A DNA stretch of 64,000 bases, from NCBI GenBank assembly GCA_002633005.1, contig NMRA01000611.1, positions 32,674 through 96,673 on the forward strand, given 5' to 3'. The position numbers were made by a program, and so were the translations under genes. Shown in pieces: positions 31,103 to 43,371 of this stretch. The notes under the pieces were generated by a model that saw only the letters and a list, made by a program, of their open reading frames with translations, did no database searches and was not told the DNA's origin. The first letter of the stretch is position 1. The number at the start of each line of letters is the position of its first letter. This DNA comes from Phoronis australis (lineage: Eukaryota; Phoronida; Phoronidae).

Positions 31103-31631
31103 AAAGTTTTCAGAAAATCACATTGAAAATCATTGCCTTTACAACAAATTCACATTGCATGCCACCAATAATCTGACAGAATTAAGCTTCCCTGCCATGA
31201 CGGGCAATGATGTATCTAGACCCACCATTGGAGCTACAATAACAGTGAATTCTATTTGCACTCACCCACGATAATGCGGAATTAAAATTGTTCTCAGTCG
31301 CCATAATCAGGAAATGAGTCATTTTGTTTCTTTATTTTTGCCCTGCCCTGCATTTCCAGAAAAATGGCAGATATAAGGCACAATCACATACTAGGCAACT
31401 GCACTAATGCTATGTATGTGAAAATTTTAAAATAATTTAGTCTCGGAAGTTCTTTTATCTTAAACTGAGATTCTGAATAAAGTTATGTACCACACACAGC
31501 CTTGAAAAATTTTAACAGCCACAAAAATGGAAACACTTAGTGCTTAATAAAAGAGGAACGTTTAAATCTTACAGTGATACACAGAATGCACCATTTCAAA
31601 AACTCTAGAGTCAAAAACTTATGCACTCGTA

Positions 31632-34600
31632 TCAAAACTCATCCTCAGAACTGCCATCCAAAAGATTGCCCCCAGATCTCTCCTCACTCTGAAAATAACA
31701 AGGCGAGAATATTACAAAAGCACCACACCTAATCAAAAACAGAGAAGAGTTAAAATGGATGCTACTAAACCAACAGGGCAGCAACACTTTGAACTACACT
31801 GTGTGCCAGAAGGTGGAACAGTTTTGGCTTGACAACAGTTCAGCGCCACCTGGAGACTTAAAAAACAGCATGGGGATTTCACTTTCTGTGGTGATCACGC
31901 TGTCAAATTATCACCTGCAGTGTAGACAGGAGTTCAAATGACTCGTACAAAAAGTCATCACAGTGAGAAGTTTACATTTACACTGAACCAATATACAAAA
32001 CGAAGTTAAAGCAACCTTGTTCTCACTGGTGCCTATAATTTAATTTTGCACTTCAAAACCAACGCAATTGCTGTCTTATCCTTAGTTTGATGGCGCTGCA
32101 TGGGGATTTAAAAGAGTCAAGAATAAGTGTAGCATAATGTCATGGGTGGTCGTACTTATTTGCCCACAATTGTCACTCAACTGTCACTGGCAATAGAAAC
32201 AGTCATACACAGAACAACAGTTAAACTTATTTGCCTAGTAACAAAATCTTGAAGTAATAGCGAGAGAATTTTCAGCATGCTGCTGCAAAGCAAGAGACTG
32301 GTAAACTGGCATACAACAGTGTTCCATGAATGCAAAAACAGCAGTTAAAAGTTCCATGTTATCTAAATCATAATACATATAGATTATTACATGTTCTCAG
32401 TCGTTATCCCCTGTATTCTAGAGCCCGATTGGATTTTGGAGAATTATCGCCCTCGGGGTTAACACCCCTCGGTCGATAATTCTCCAAAATCCACGAGGGC
32501 TCTAGAAAAGGGAGATAAAATTCACTATTATAAATTAAAATATCGTTTTCATTGAAATTATGCGTCTTATTTTTCATAACGGATAAATGTCGGTACAATG
32601 CCGTTTATTGAACATGTGATTAGAGAGCGTTCTCATTTAAGCATTCTAGTTTAAGTTCGATGACGTCTGCCACTGAATGGTGCAGTGGTAAAGTCGACGA
32701 CTCGAAACTCTTGCAGACCGGGTTCGAAACCGGCCTCGATTCCCACCAAAATGTTATCTCACTAGTGAGATAACTAAATGGGTTATTACATGGCTGTATT
32801 GGCCATTCGAGTCTGATACTGTGGACGTATAAAGCATGTTATCTATATTATAATAAAGCAGCAAACTCCACCTAGGCTTTACTGTGTCAATGGATATCGT
32901 AGCCACCTACCTTTTCTAAGCCACCCCACGTATCCACACAGTTACCATGCACCGCTCTAGATGTGTTAGCTTTCAAGGCTACATTGGTTTGGTTATTTTT
33001 GGAATTGCGCTCGGCCTTTGTTTTGCCATGAATTGATGATTCACGTGCTGTGTCATGCAATATCATCTTTGACATAGTTAATTCAGGGTATATTTATTTT
33101 ATTTTAAACACCTAAACATACGGTTTTCCACATTTTGTTGGCAGCGGTATTAAGAAATTTGTTTCTGGGGTAAAAGAACCAGATATTAATTATTTGTACC
33201 TGAGAAACAAATGCAACTACTACAACCAATTGGGTTAACACCCTGGGGTGCTTTAACTGACCAGTCAGGAAACGGGAGGGGGTGGACGCTGAACCTGAGA
33301 TAGGCACTTAAATTAGAAATTTCAAGAAATTGAGCCTGAGCACTTACCCAAACATGGGCACTTAATCAGAGCCATACAGTCACCCTGGCCACCAATGACG
33401 TTCGAAACTAGAAGTCCACAGACCCAAAGTAAAAGAATTTGTTGCCAGCCTAGTTGCCGACATAAAAGTTGTATGAGCGCTCTCAAACCGAACCGGGTAT
33501 TTGAGTAGCTAAATATGCAACTTGTGAAAGGGGGTGGGTGCTTACGTGAGCATGGGTATCAACCCAAATAATAACATTTAAAATACGAAATATATAATGT
33601 GCACGACCGCTACTTACATCCACGTGGGTTAGCGTTAGTGACACATAACATGTTTTTCACCAAGATATCAAAATCACATACTCTGAGCAGTTTGAATCTT
33701 TCTCTTCTATCGCTTCCACGGCGACACTTTTTTACCCAGCATGCCACAGCAGTAATACAGAAGACTCCAAGTAGACTCAACACCACAGGAACAGCAACCA
33801 CGGTAACTGTGTCATGACCCTACAACACAGTGGGAGGACTGGTTCAGAGTTCACTGAACAATGTAAGCACAGTTGCACCAACATCACATTTCCAGGGCTG
33901 CCAACTCATTTGGAACATATTTAAGTATCAATCTTCGTGCTAAAAATCTGTGTTTTACTGGTGAAATGCCCCATTTCCCATAATTTTTAAAATTTTCAAT
34001 TTCAATATAAAAATGGCATGATAGACCCATTCACATTTCTGTTTCAAAAGTGTAATTAAAAACTGCATGCCACATTGCTATATTGCAGTCTTGCACAGCT
34101 CGGTTTTACGTTGCCGAACTGGTGTCAACGACACTGACTAGTTTCATCTCACCAACCAGCAAATCTTGAATTAACATCTCATTCATTTCTGATCCTTGCT
34201 AATAATAAAGGATCTGCGGTGTTCAGTGCTGAAATTGGCGCAGTGAAACATGGTGAATTCCTAATTTCCTATTTTCTAAACGTACTCTCAATTCCTTCAT
34301 TACCTGAAGTATGTAATATCTCAACTATTTTTCATTGAGTGAAGTTTGTAGTCCACAACAGAAGCACACTGCACTGAGATCCAATGAACAGTTTTAAATC
34401 AGTGACAATACACATTTTTGGCGATGAAATTAAGAAAAAGCTTTCTGCAAGAAGCTTAGTTACATAAGCATTTGACACAAAACTTACCTCAAAGATTTTG
34501 AAAATATTGAACGTGTCGTCACTTGATTGTCCTGAATAAAATACAAAAGATTAAAATGACAAACCTTGATGTAGGAAACCGTAATAAAGACAAATTGTAG

Positions 34601-36899
34601 CGAGGACATATTTGATGTTATTTCTTATACAAACATGAATCTCCACATATCCTAGATGCATCATTTTAGGCTTGGAGGGGTAACTAGTCCCCATAGTGTT
34701 CTAGAATTTTGTAGATGGTTGGCTTTCACATATAAGTATTTTAAATTGACATGAAAGGTCAGCAAAAGCAGTTCTTTGTGAATCCTATTCCTAATTATAC
34801 AACACTCCCAGTTGGCCTGTGTAACCAAAGTCAGCTTAACAAAGGATTTGTAGTCTTGGCTGAGTGCTTTTATTACCCTCTAATGATTCTGAATAGCCAA
34901 GCCCAGAAAGTTTCAATACTAATGATGGTGTTCAAGTGGCTCCAGTTAAAGCAGCTACCATACTTCTGACATAAAAACTAATTTTTGATTTCGACCACTT
35001 CCTTTAACAAACTTGGTCTCAAATAGTTCATTGCTCAAATCAGATGTGACATCTGGACTGAGGAAGAATAGACAGTTCGTTATTGCTCAAGATCAGACTC
35101 ACTGGCTTGTAACAGCAGGTCATTTTATGCATCAAGCCAGAGTATTTCACTTTTTCCAAGCACAGAAACCACTTCTCACTTGAGTTGAGATCAATTTTAC
35201 AGCTGTTGTAAGTGGTCAAAATTAAAAGTACTGTACGGTAAAAATTCTCCAATTTGGCACAGGCTCTAGAATTTGGAACATGGAAACTCCAGGAAAAATG
35301 AATTTTCTTGATTATGTAATTTGGGAAAAAGTAAATTTTTGGCGTTCACCATATTTCTCAAATTTTGGAAATGTATTTTCAGTCTACAAAGTGGGTACTT
35401 TTGCTGTTCCTCTGGTGATTCAAGAATTTGGGACGGCCAATATTGCCTCTTTTTAGAATTTAGTCCAACCATGACCAAAATAATTAATTTTCACTGTCCC
35501 CAATTGGAGAATTTTAACGTAAAACTCGCATCACAAGTTGGACATGCATAAGTCAGATTTTCGCTAAACGCGGACTAAGTTCGTGGTAGAGTTGTTCTAG
35601 TTTGTGAATTCGGCCTTTCTGATTAGTCACAGTTCACCTTAATTGGAGGAAATCTCTCCATTCCATCAGACATTACTTACATGAGTTGCACGTTTATTCT
35701 TGAATCAGTGACACAGAGAAATGGTATACATTACTGTCAGCAGGAAACTGCACTATGATGTGAAGGTGCAACTGAACTGCCAAATGAAAGTGATAATTTT
35801 CTGCTATCACAGCCAAAAATTGAAAGTATACCTTGACAATTTTTTACCGTGATTGTAGAAAATTATTTCTTACATGAACCCTATCAGTCAACAGATCCTA
35901 TGTAATGATAAACTGTCAAATGTTTTCTGAAAAAATACTTTACCAAGGATGCTTTCATAAAAATATGTACATAGCAGTACAAGCCAAAAATATTCAGTTA
36001 CTATTAACCTGGAATTCCATCATGATGCCTAGGCGAAAGCCAAATTCATCGCCAGAGCAGTCTTTCCTAATCAATTGAAAATGAAGGGGAATTGACAGGA
36101 AAGTTAGTAAAATGGCTCGGCCATTTTGTAATTACAGTTTTGCCACCTCAATAATTATTACCAATTATTTCTGCTGTTAGCAGTCAGAATTAGTTATCGT
36201 GACAGGAAAATGGCATTTTGTCTGATTACTTTTGTCTTGTACTGAAGTAACAATATGAGCACTAAACTTATGGTAAATAAAGAAAAATATACGGTAAATA
36301 AGATTTTGATAAATATTTTCGTGGAAAATTAAAGATTTTGGTAATTACACCTAAACAACCAATCCAGTTAGCACTCTCTGGCCAAACATAAAAACTATAC
36401 CTGGTGAGGTCGAAGACACGTGTTCTGCATCTGTAGTAGATTCTGCTGTGGTATAGTCTATTGTGACTTGAGTTACCCTTCCTTGTGAAGAACCATGAAA
36501 AGAAACTGACTCGCTGGTTGAACTTGATAATGGACCCGTAGGCCCTGCTGATTGTTCTCTCGTTGTTGGGGACTGTCTTGTTGTTATTGCAGTTGCTGTT
36601 GTTGTTGTTGTTAACGTTGTTGTAGTAGAAAGTTGTTGTGTAGTCACAGTCTTTGTGGACATGATTGTTGACAACTCTAATGCTGTTGTTGGTTGTGTGC
36701 TTTGAAACAATGTCGAGGATTTATCCTGCTGAGCTCCTGTTGAGCTGCTAACATTCATGGTTGTGGGTGAATTAGTGCCTTCAGGTGGAGCAGGTGTCAC
36801 AAAAGACACCAGAACAAACAACAAAGCAAAGAGAATAACAAGGTCTGATTGCAAGCGCGGAGTGCCCATCTTGGTTATTTTCATCTGACCCTCAAACAT
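31632..36899 (-). CDS. Ser/Thr-rich single-pass membrane protein, five coding exons
   Basis: Spliced on the minus strand: 36899-36401, 34531-34488, 33819-33682, 33066-32911 and 31688-31632. All junctions are GT-AG and in phase, giving 297 residues. The start MFEGQMKITKMGTPRL follows a strong acceptor (TTTTGTTGCAG, exon edge 36905), so a 5' non-coding exon exists upstream, perhaps ending at 38976. Residues about 20-34 (LVILFALLFVLVSFV) form a signal peptide; 42-165 are a mucin-like Ser/Thr-rich ectodomain; 186-210 (VVAVPVVLSLLGVFCITAVA) span the membrane, followed by KKCRRGSDRRERFK as stop-transfer. The cytoplasmic tail ends in an acidic GSSEDEF. An alternative donor at the third exon (33613) would give a shorter tail. 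I cannot name the gene. The weakest step is the acceptor of exon 4 (33066), which lacks a pyrimidine tract. Confidence 0.65.
32376..32834 (+). mobile_element. Composite SINE: foldback head plus tRNA-derived part
   Basis: Flanked by an 18-of-21 direct repeat (32355-32375 and 32835-32855), a plausible target duplication. The head is a palindrome in which CTAGAGCCC..GGATTTTGGAGAATTATCG pairs with its inverse (32398-32520). The tail has an A box (GGTGCAGTGGTAAAG, 32679) and a B box (GGTTCGAAACC, 32721) spaced like a tRNA promoter, then a perfect 22-bp palindrome (32753-32774) and ATGGGTTATTACATGG. A second copy is at 59825-60580. It lies in the last intron of the membrane-protein gene. Confidence 0.75.
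35236..35519. mobile_element. 284-bp Tc1/mariner-type MITE
   Basis: Ends CGGTAAAAATTCTCCAATTT and, inverted, CGTTAAAATTCTCCAATTGG, each next to a TA dinucleotide (35234-35235 and 35520-35521). No coding capacity. TA flanks fit Tc1/mariner-type movement. In the first intron of the membrane-protein gene. Confidence 0.75.
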
Positions 36900-36905
36900 T
36901 TGTAA

Positions 36906-39730
36906 CTGCAACAAAAGAAGAGTAAGAGCATCACAAAACATCAAATCAAGTCAGTTTTCATAATCAGGCCTTTCCGTGGTTAAAGCTGCGTTTCATCCTG
37001 CTTACCTGGCTAAAAACAAAAAAAACGAATTAGGAACATTTTACTCTGCTAAACCTGGGTCTCCCATATTCCTTACAATGATAGGATTCTATTCTCCTTG
37101 TCAACAAGAACATCGAAATCAACAGCGACTCGAGAAGATGCTTCAGATTTTATTGGGGTTGGCGAATCCTAAAATTGCAAACTCAAAAATGCCGCATGCA
37201 CACATCACCTATGACTTGGGTTAGTAATGGAAATGGAATCCTATCACAGTAAAGGGTCTGTATCACGGGAGAGAATTTAAGAACGTAAAAATTCTAACAA
37301 ATCTATTCGTGTTGGAACATTCTTGGCAATTTGATGCAAGATGTGAGCTTATCCTAATGATGAATGACTAAGAGTTACATGGTGTTAAAATCTGAGGATC
37401 ACAAAATGGGTGTTTATGTGGTGCACTGCTTCAGAAACACAGTTTTTATTTTTTAAAAAAACTAAAATTTAAAATTGTAGATAATTTCCTTGAGGTTGGT
37501 ATCTATAGGGTGAACACAATCTTGCAGTTATGTAATTGAGAAATTACTGTAAAATGTGTGTTCGGTATATATAGTGCACTGACAAACTTCATCTTCCTGT
37601 GTTGAATGAGCAGCTCACAGGTGTGTACCACACGCTGGCTCTGTTTCGTTAGGCTTGTGGGCTTCCTACTATGTGATACATTCACACTCTTTGTTTGTTT
37701 ACTCCTCTTCCTGCTGTCGCCGTGTATTTCACTGTGTATTTCGCTTCGTGTATGTTCATTCTACTTATTGCCTGATGATGACACATGCAGTCTTGAAATA
37801 TAGCTAGCGTTTTAATTCATTTGTTTGTTATGCCTCATGGTGTTTTGCTACAAAGCTGCACACCTGAAGAAAGAAGATTGTTGCGACACTTAGAGCGAAT
37901 CTGTATCGAGCTTTCAAACAAAAAGCTTAATTGTGTTTTCAATGAAGTTCCTTTTTTATAAATAGAAAAATGACTTTAAAATATACAAATGTGTACTACT
38001 AGTACTAGTAGGGGTAAGATGTTGTATTTTCCACCTAGGGCGAACACCACATATTTTTTGCCCCAATATTCCTATTTCCTGCTCCAATTCATTGTCCACA
38101 GAGTGCATCAGATTCTTTCTACATCTGGGCATTCACCTGTGTCTCCCATCTCATCATTCATTTGGTCTTGTGGCTGATCTCCCACAGGCAGGACTATGCA
38201 ATAGTCCCGGTTATGAATGACATTTGGTTCTTTATATTTTATGATAATAACAGTTACTAAGGTAAGACCTAGCTGTTAAGTCCAGGCCTACTCGCAGGCT
38301 CTCATGTGTCGGATTGTTTTTATTATGTTTGGAGACACTCTGTCTACTGTTTTTACCACTAGGTAATTGCTTTCTCTGTTCAGTGTGTGCTGGCATTCCA
38401 AAATCTTTTTTATTGGTTTTGTGTTGCTTAGCAATTGGTTTATCTTCTATCTTCCAATGGGAACAATCATGTTGTGTCTAAAAATTTGTTTTTGGTTGGA
38501 CAGGTAAACAAATATTTCTCAAGATGTTAATGCCCCGGTTGGCCTCACATGTTTTTAGGGAAGGGGAATATATTGCAATCATCAAGAACATTCATCCTTG
38601 ACCTTGACGCCGTTCTGTGATTGATCTGAATGCTGTTCCCTGTAGTATGTGAAATTTTAATACCCCACGCGGGCTCTCTCCCTCTCCCTCCCCCTTTCTG
38701 ACTGCTTCTTTCTGACTGCTGGCCTGTGTATGACTTTTTGTCGAGCTTCCACTCTAAAGTGACAACAAGTTAGCAGTTGATTTCTATGCGGCATCCTATG
38801 CCTGGTAAGTGGTATGGTGATTACTCAACTCTGACTGAGACTGAGTTCACTGGGACGGTCGGTGGTATCGGGTATGTCGCCGAGGCAAACCCCAGCAACA
38901 TAAGCCACGTGGAGACTTTCTTATAAGAAAATATTCCATAAAAGAATACTTCTCACGCAATTTCAACGCACTCACCTCAACTTGTAATCTCGCAATCACG
39001 AATCAATGTCATCAGTGAACGACTCCGAGTCATTTCCGCAACTACGTGGTCTTTTCCGGTGTTATATGCGATTTCACGACATTGGACCAACTGAAACCAG
39101 TGTTCGACTCGTTTAATGATACAAGTTTCAGGAAGCACTGGCTCACAGTCCAATCACTCCGGTGAAATCGAACGCAAATTTATCGGTTTTGACGTTTTCC
39201 ATTCAACTTTTGTATGATTCGAAGAGCAGAATGCTAACAATGAATACACTTTTCGCCTTCTAGTCCAACGTTCGCTTGCATGTCCGCAGTTGTGGGCGGT
39301 CCGCCGGTCCCGCTGATCGACGCCCGTCCCGTTTTTAGGCCCGGAGCAGTTGGTTTTTTGGATTGAGGCCGGACTTTCATGAAGCTTGGCGATCAGGGAA
39401 GACGACACGCCTTTCCATTTTTGACAGATTTGTTATATTCTGTGTCACCAAATGACCATTTTCATTGGCGTGCGCCTTAGTCTGCCTCCGTTGGCAGATG
39501 TGTTTCATGGGTACCTGTCCAAGTTAGATTTTCGGACGCGTTCGTTTACGGGCGCAGCCGGTGCTCTCATTTTCTCATAATGTCTTAGGGCGTGGAGAAT
39601 AAATGTAACATTACGTATTAACTCGCGATCTAGTATAAAGTCAACGGCTTGGCTCAGACTTTAGTTTCAGCTCAATGATGAATGCCAACTGAACCTACCC
39701 GGACTTCGATTGACCGGCATTCCTAAGAAT
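36906..39730. other. Upstream region of the membrane-protein gene
   Basis: No coding gene seen. On the minus strand a good donor (TTGAG|GTGAGT, exon edge 38976) and a CG-rich stretch at 39260-39350 suggest a first non-coding exon and promoter for the gene at 31632-36899, which starts with an acceptor-bounded exon. This link is inference. Confidence 0.4.
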
Positions 39731-39733
39731 GTA

Positions 39734-39897
39734 CGGGGGCGGATCCAGGATTTTGAGTTGGGGGGGGGGTTGCAGGGCAGAGTATTAGACAGGATTTTGC
39801 CCTTCAGACATTCGCACCCCCGAACTTCCCGCCAAATGGAATCTGGAAGTTTTAGGGCGGCCATGGCCCCGTTGGCCCCCCTATAAATCCGCCACTG
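39734..39897. mobile_element. hAT-type MITE fragment
   Basis: Right end, inverted, reads CAGTGGCGGATTTATAGGGG; left end reads GGGGGCGGATCCAGGATTTT. This matches the widespread hAT terminal form CAGTGGCGGATCCAGG, with the first bases of the left end mutated. Flanks share GAATG only partly, so the 8-bp duplication is not clean. Confidence 0.65.
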
Positions 39898-40576
39898 GAA
39901 TGGGTGTTGATACGCTACAAAATGTAACAATTTCGTAAAACAAAACAACTGTTTCAACTCCAGACGAAAGGAGGTCCCAGGATCAGGTAAGTTTGTTACT
40001 ATCCAGGTTAACGCGTTCTTGCCATCTTTTGCTAGAGCTCATATAGGTCGGGAAAAAATCGGACCACAGCAAAAAAATTTTCACGGAGAATTCAATTTCG
40101 GAAGCCAATTTAATAAAAAAATTACTCGTTTTAGTCCTATTAGTTATATCACAAATAATGCCGCACTTGCCGATAGTTCTGAAATAATCACTTTTTTGAA
40201 GTTGGAGCACGTCTAAACAAGATTTTTTAAAAATCTCAACATCCTCACGTTCCCAAAAGTAGACCTACTCTACGTCCCTCAACTGCCGGCCTCAAGATGT
40301 TTCTCAAACACCGCGGGGTTGAATCTATAGGAACCCCTGTCTTTTGAAAAACTCGCTGTCCGTAATGGGAAGACTGGTGAAAATATTGAACCATAAATGA
40401 GATGCAAACATTATTTAAAACTCTTGGTCTACACCAACCTCTTCTCTATTTACATTGTCACGACGTTTCAGTGATTCTATTCTCCGCCGCCATCGTCATG
40501 TAATCCTGCTTTCTGAGAAGAACGAGCACGGATATTTGGTACATTCATCATGGTGTGATTTTTTGATTATATATTG

Positions 40577-40665
40577 TCCGAGGAAGGACTGGAACCCACT
40601 ACTCTTGGCAAAATATCAGTAGTTTCAGAAGTTGTCGTACGAGTGGGTTCAAATCCTTCCTCGGA
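40577..40665. repeat. Inverted pair of tRNA 3'-end-like sequences
   Basis: Plus strand right arm GAGTGGGTTCAAATCCTTCC TCGGA looks like a tRNA T arm plus acceptor strand; the left arm TCCGAGGAAGGACTGGAACC is its near inverse. The arms are about 28 bases with a loop of about 33 bases. No anticodon arm, so not a tRNA gene. Confidence 0.65.
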
Positions 40666-40668
40666 TAA

Positions 40669-40670
40669 TG

Positions 40671-40742
<72 letters not shown>
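40669..40742. repeat. (GT)n microsatellite
   Basis: About 35 GT units with one GC near the start, directly before a single N (40748). Confidence 0.95.
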
Positions 40743-40744
<2 letters not shown>

Positions 40745-40748
40745 TCAN

Positions 40749-40866
40749 GGTAAGGCCGGGATTTTATGCGTGGTAAGGCCGGGATTTTATGCGTGGTAAG
40801 GCCGGGATTTTATGCGTGGTAAGGCCGGGATTTTATTCGTGGTAAAGGTCGGATTTTTATGCATGG
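40749..40866. repeat. 23-bp minisatellite, about five copies
   Basis: Unit GGTAAGGCCGGGATTTTATG CGT repeated three times exactly, then one copy with one change and one more diverged copy. It starts right after an N, so copy number in the genome is unknown. Confidence 0.9.
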
Positions 40867-43371
40867 TAAGTTTTTTAGAGGTGGCACGGATGGTTTCTAA
40901 CTCTATAACATACTTTACTACTTTCAACCTGTTCAGTGCGGCAAAGGCTTTTCTTCTTTTTGGGCGCATTAAATTTTTTACACTAGAAATTGTACTGCAT
41001 GGAATCACCGGATGGGTGGGACGACCAAAGAGACGAGAGTATTCCAGAACTGCGGCAATGGGCAAGGGGCCGGGCATGGCGACGTCAGGTCAATATCACA
41101 AAGATTTACAGAATACATTTTCTGAAAACGCCAATAATTATAATTTGAGTGAAATATTTTGGGGGAAATTAGGCAGTGATTGAGACACTAATAGTTTTGG
41201 TTAGGGGTCTTACTTGGTGGACTGGTTAGCTACCACAAGCGATATGGGCACGCAGTGGTGGAAACCAGCTAGGCCTCGCAGTTCGTTCTCTCGCCAACCA
41301 TATACTGACATCACCATTAAAAAAATGATCACTTACAATAGGTAGGGCTGACTAGCACAGGATAAGGACAAGGTCAAGTTGCAAATTTTGGACCAGAAGA
41401 CTCCATTGACAGCGAAATTGGCACGCGTCTGAGGAGTTTTGATATGTATCTCACAGTAAATGTTATTTCCTAAAAGGTTCACCTGGCACAGAAGGCCACC
41501 GTTTGTACACTGAGTTCAATAACATTTGTAATCGATCTCATTTGCGTGAATATTAATATTCCATGTCAGAAGAGTGCTTTAAAAAACCCGCCTTACTTCG
41601 CTCAACAAAGACAACTTTTTGAGACAATGTTCTATGGTAATGGGAAAAGCTCCACAAAACTGCGCTAACATGTGGTTAATTTGTTCAGAAAAGTAGAGTG
41701 GTGCACGAATAAGCTCATTCAGATCCAATGACCACTGGATGCACACAGTTTTTCCAACCGAAATGTCAAGTTTCACTCTTGTGCTGTTTTTATAAGTACT
41801 TCCTTGGTTAGTGCTCCCCTTTTTCCACAGATAAGTACTGTGCAGGGTCAAATTGTCACAAAGTTCCAAATTGCCACTGCTTTAAAATCGTGCCAAGTAT
41901 GGTTGGGGCTGTAGGCCCAAATTGTCACAATAAAAGTAAAAAAAAAATTAATTTACGCTCAGCTGTAACAGTCGGCAATTCAAGAACTACAAAAATAAGA
42001 GGTTTAACATCGATATTTTATTTTGAACTCTTGAAAATCTATACGATCAACTGGAGACAGCATTTGTAAAAATGTTTTGTTTTATTTTAAAATCTCAGCA
42101 GCCCATACCCGGCCTCAAATTGTGGAGCATTCCGCTAATTGTGGGGTTAGGCGCATGCACCTGCATGTATGTGCGAGAGATCTGAGTTCAAAAAGCGGAT
42201 TATTTCGGAAAGAGAATAGAGGCATGCACTTATTTGTGGGTAGGAGCTTACGGTACTTTTCTTCCATTGTAGTTTTCCTCTGACGTTTGATGCGGACGCT
42301 ATGTAGATTTATTATTTTAAAGTATTTCGCGGTTTGGCTACATCACTTCGCCAGATTATCTAGGACAGAAGTAGACAAACTCAATCGGTAAGAACGAAGG
42401 CGGAAATAACACGGACTAAGCCTCTAACTGACTGTGTATATGCTAAAGCGATCCTTTGCACTTCAGTTGATTGGTTTTTCGCTTCTCCCGCCTGACATGT
42501 ACTTTTCAGTTTTTTATTTTCATACATATACGTTATTTGATAAACCACGTTTTTTGCTTTCAAAGAAATAAAAGCATCACGCAACTCGTTTTACGCTAGT
42601 TTAGTAATTTAGTTGTATTTAGAAGTAAGTTTAAAATTGTCGAATAAACTTTCTTCAACTGAATTTAGAAAACAATATGGCCGAACAACGAACACTTACT
42701 TTTGCAGAATTAAAAAAATAAACGAAAGAAAATATTCATTATTTGCACAGTTTGTATTGTACACCTCGTCATCAATAAACACATGATGGAATTTTAATCC
42801 TTTCTAAGAACTTAAGCCTACGCAAAGTGTATTGGTGCTTTATTCGGGAAATTGACTTGGCTTTTCGTTACCTATGGGCTTAACTTATTGTATCGTATTT
42901 CCATAAAAAAAATCGCAAAAATCACGATTTTTGAAATACTGAACTTATCCGTGAAATGCCTTTAAGACGTATAAATATTTTGATGACTCGTGTGAGTCGT
43001 CGCAGTTGTGAATATAATAGAAGGATTTTAACATTTTAGACCACGAAATTATACATTTGTTTTTCATGTATGTCTGACGAAAAATTCCTCATCCTCGGCT
43101 GTCGAGGACGAGTGCATGCCGTGCTACTTTACCGACGTGAAATTAACTTCACTTACTTACTCCCAAATCACCCCTGAGGAAAGATAAATGATTATAACAA
43201 AAAAGAACGTTAATCCTTTGCAATATGGGGATTTTTTTTCCTCAACTACTCAGTAGACCACATAAACCCAGGGCCTCGGTCTGTGGTTGACGCTTCAGCC
43301 ACAGTTGACGGTTTTGAAACAATGATGTGCACACAAAAAATCGACTACAACTACATCCGGGAATTTTTAAA
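40867..43371. other. No gene recognised; upstream region of C1D
   Basis: AT-rich DNA without recognised coding sequence. The last few hundred bases should hold the C1D promoter; no TATA box is evident near 43372. Confidence 0.4.

Noticed and set aside
32660-32745. Functional tRNA gene
   Set aside because: A and B boxes are present, but no complete cloverleaf is evident, and the unit recurs with long non-tRNA flanks, so it is a SINE.
39154-39408. Minus-strand open frame in the CG-rich stretch
   Set aside because: More likely promoter or 5' UTR sequence of the downstream membrane-protein gene; no domain seen.
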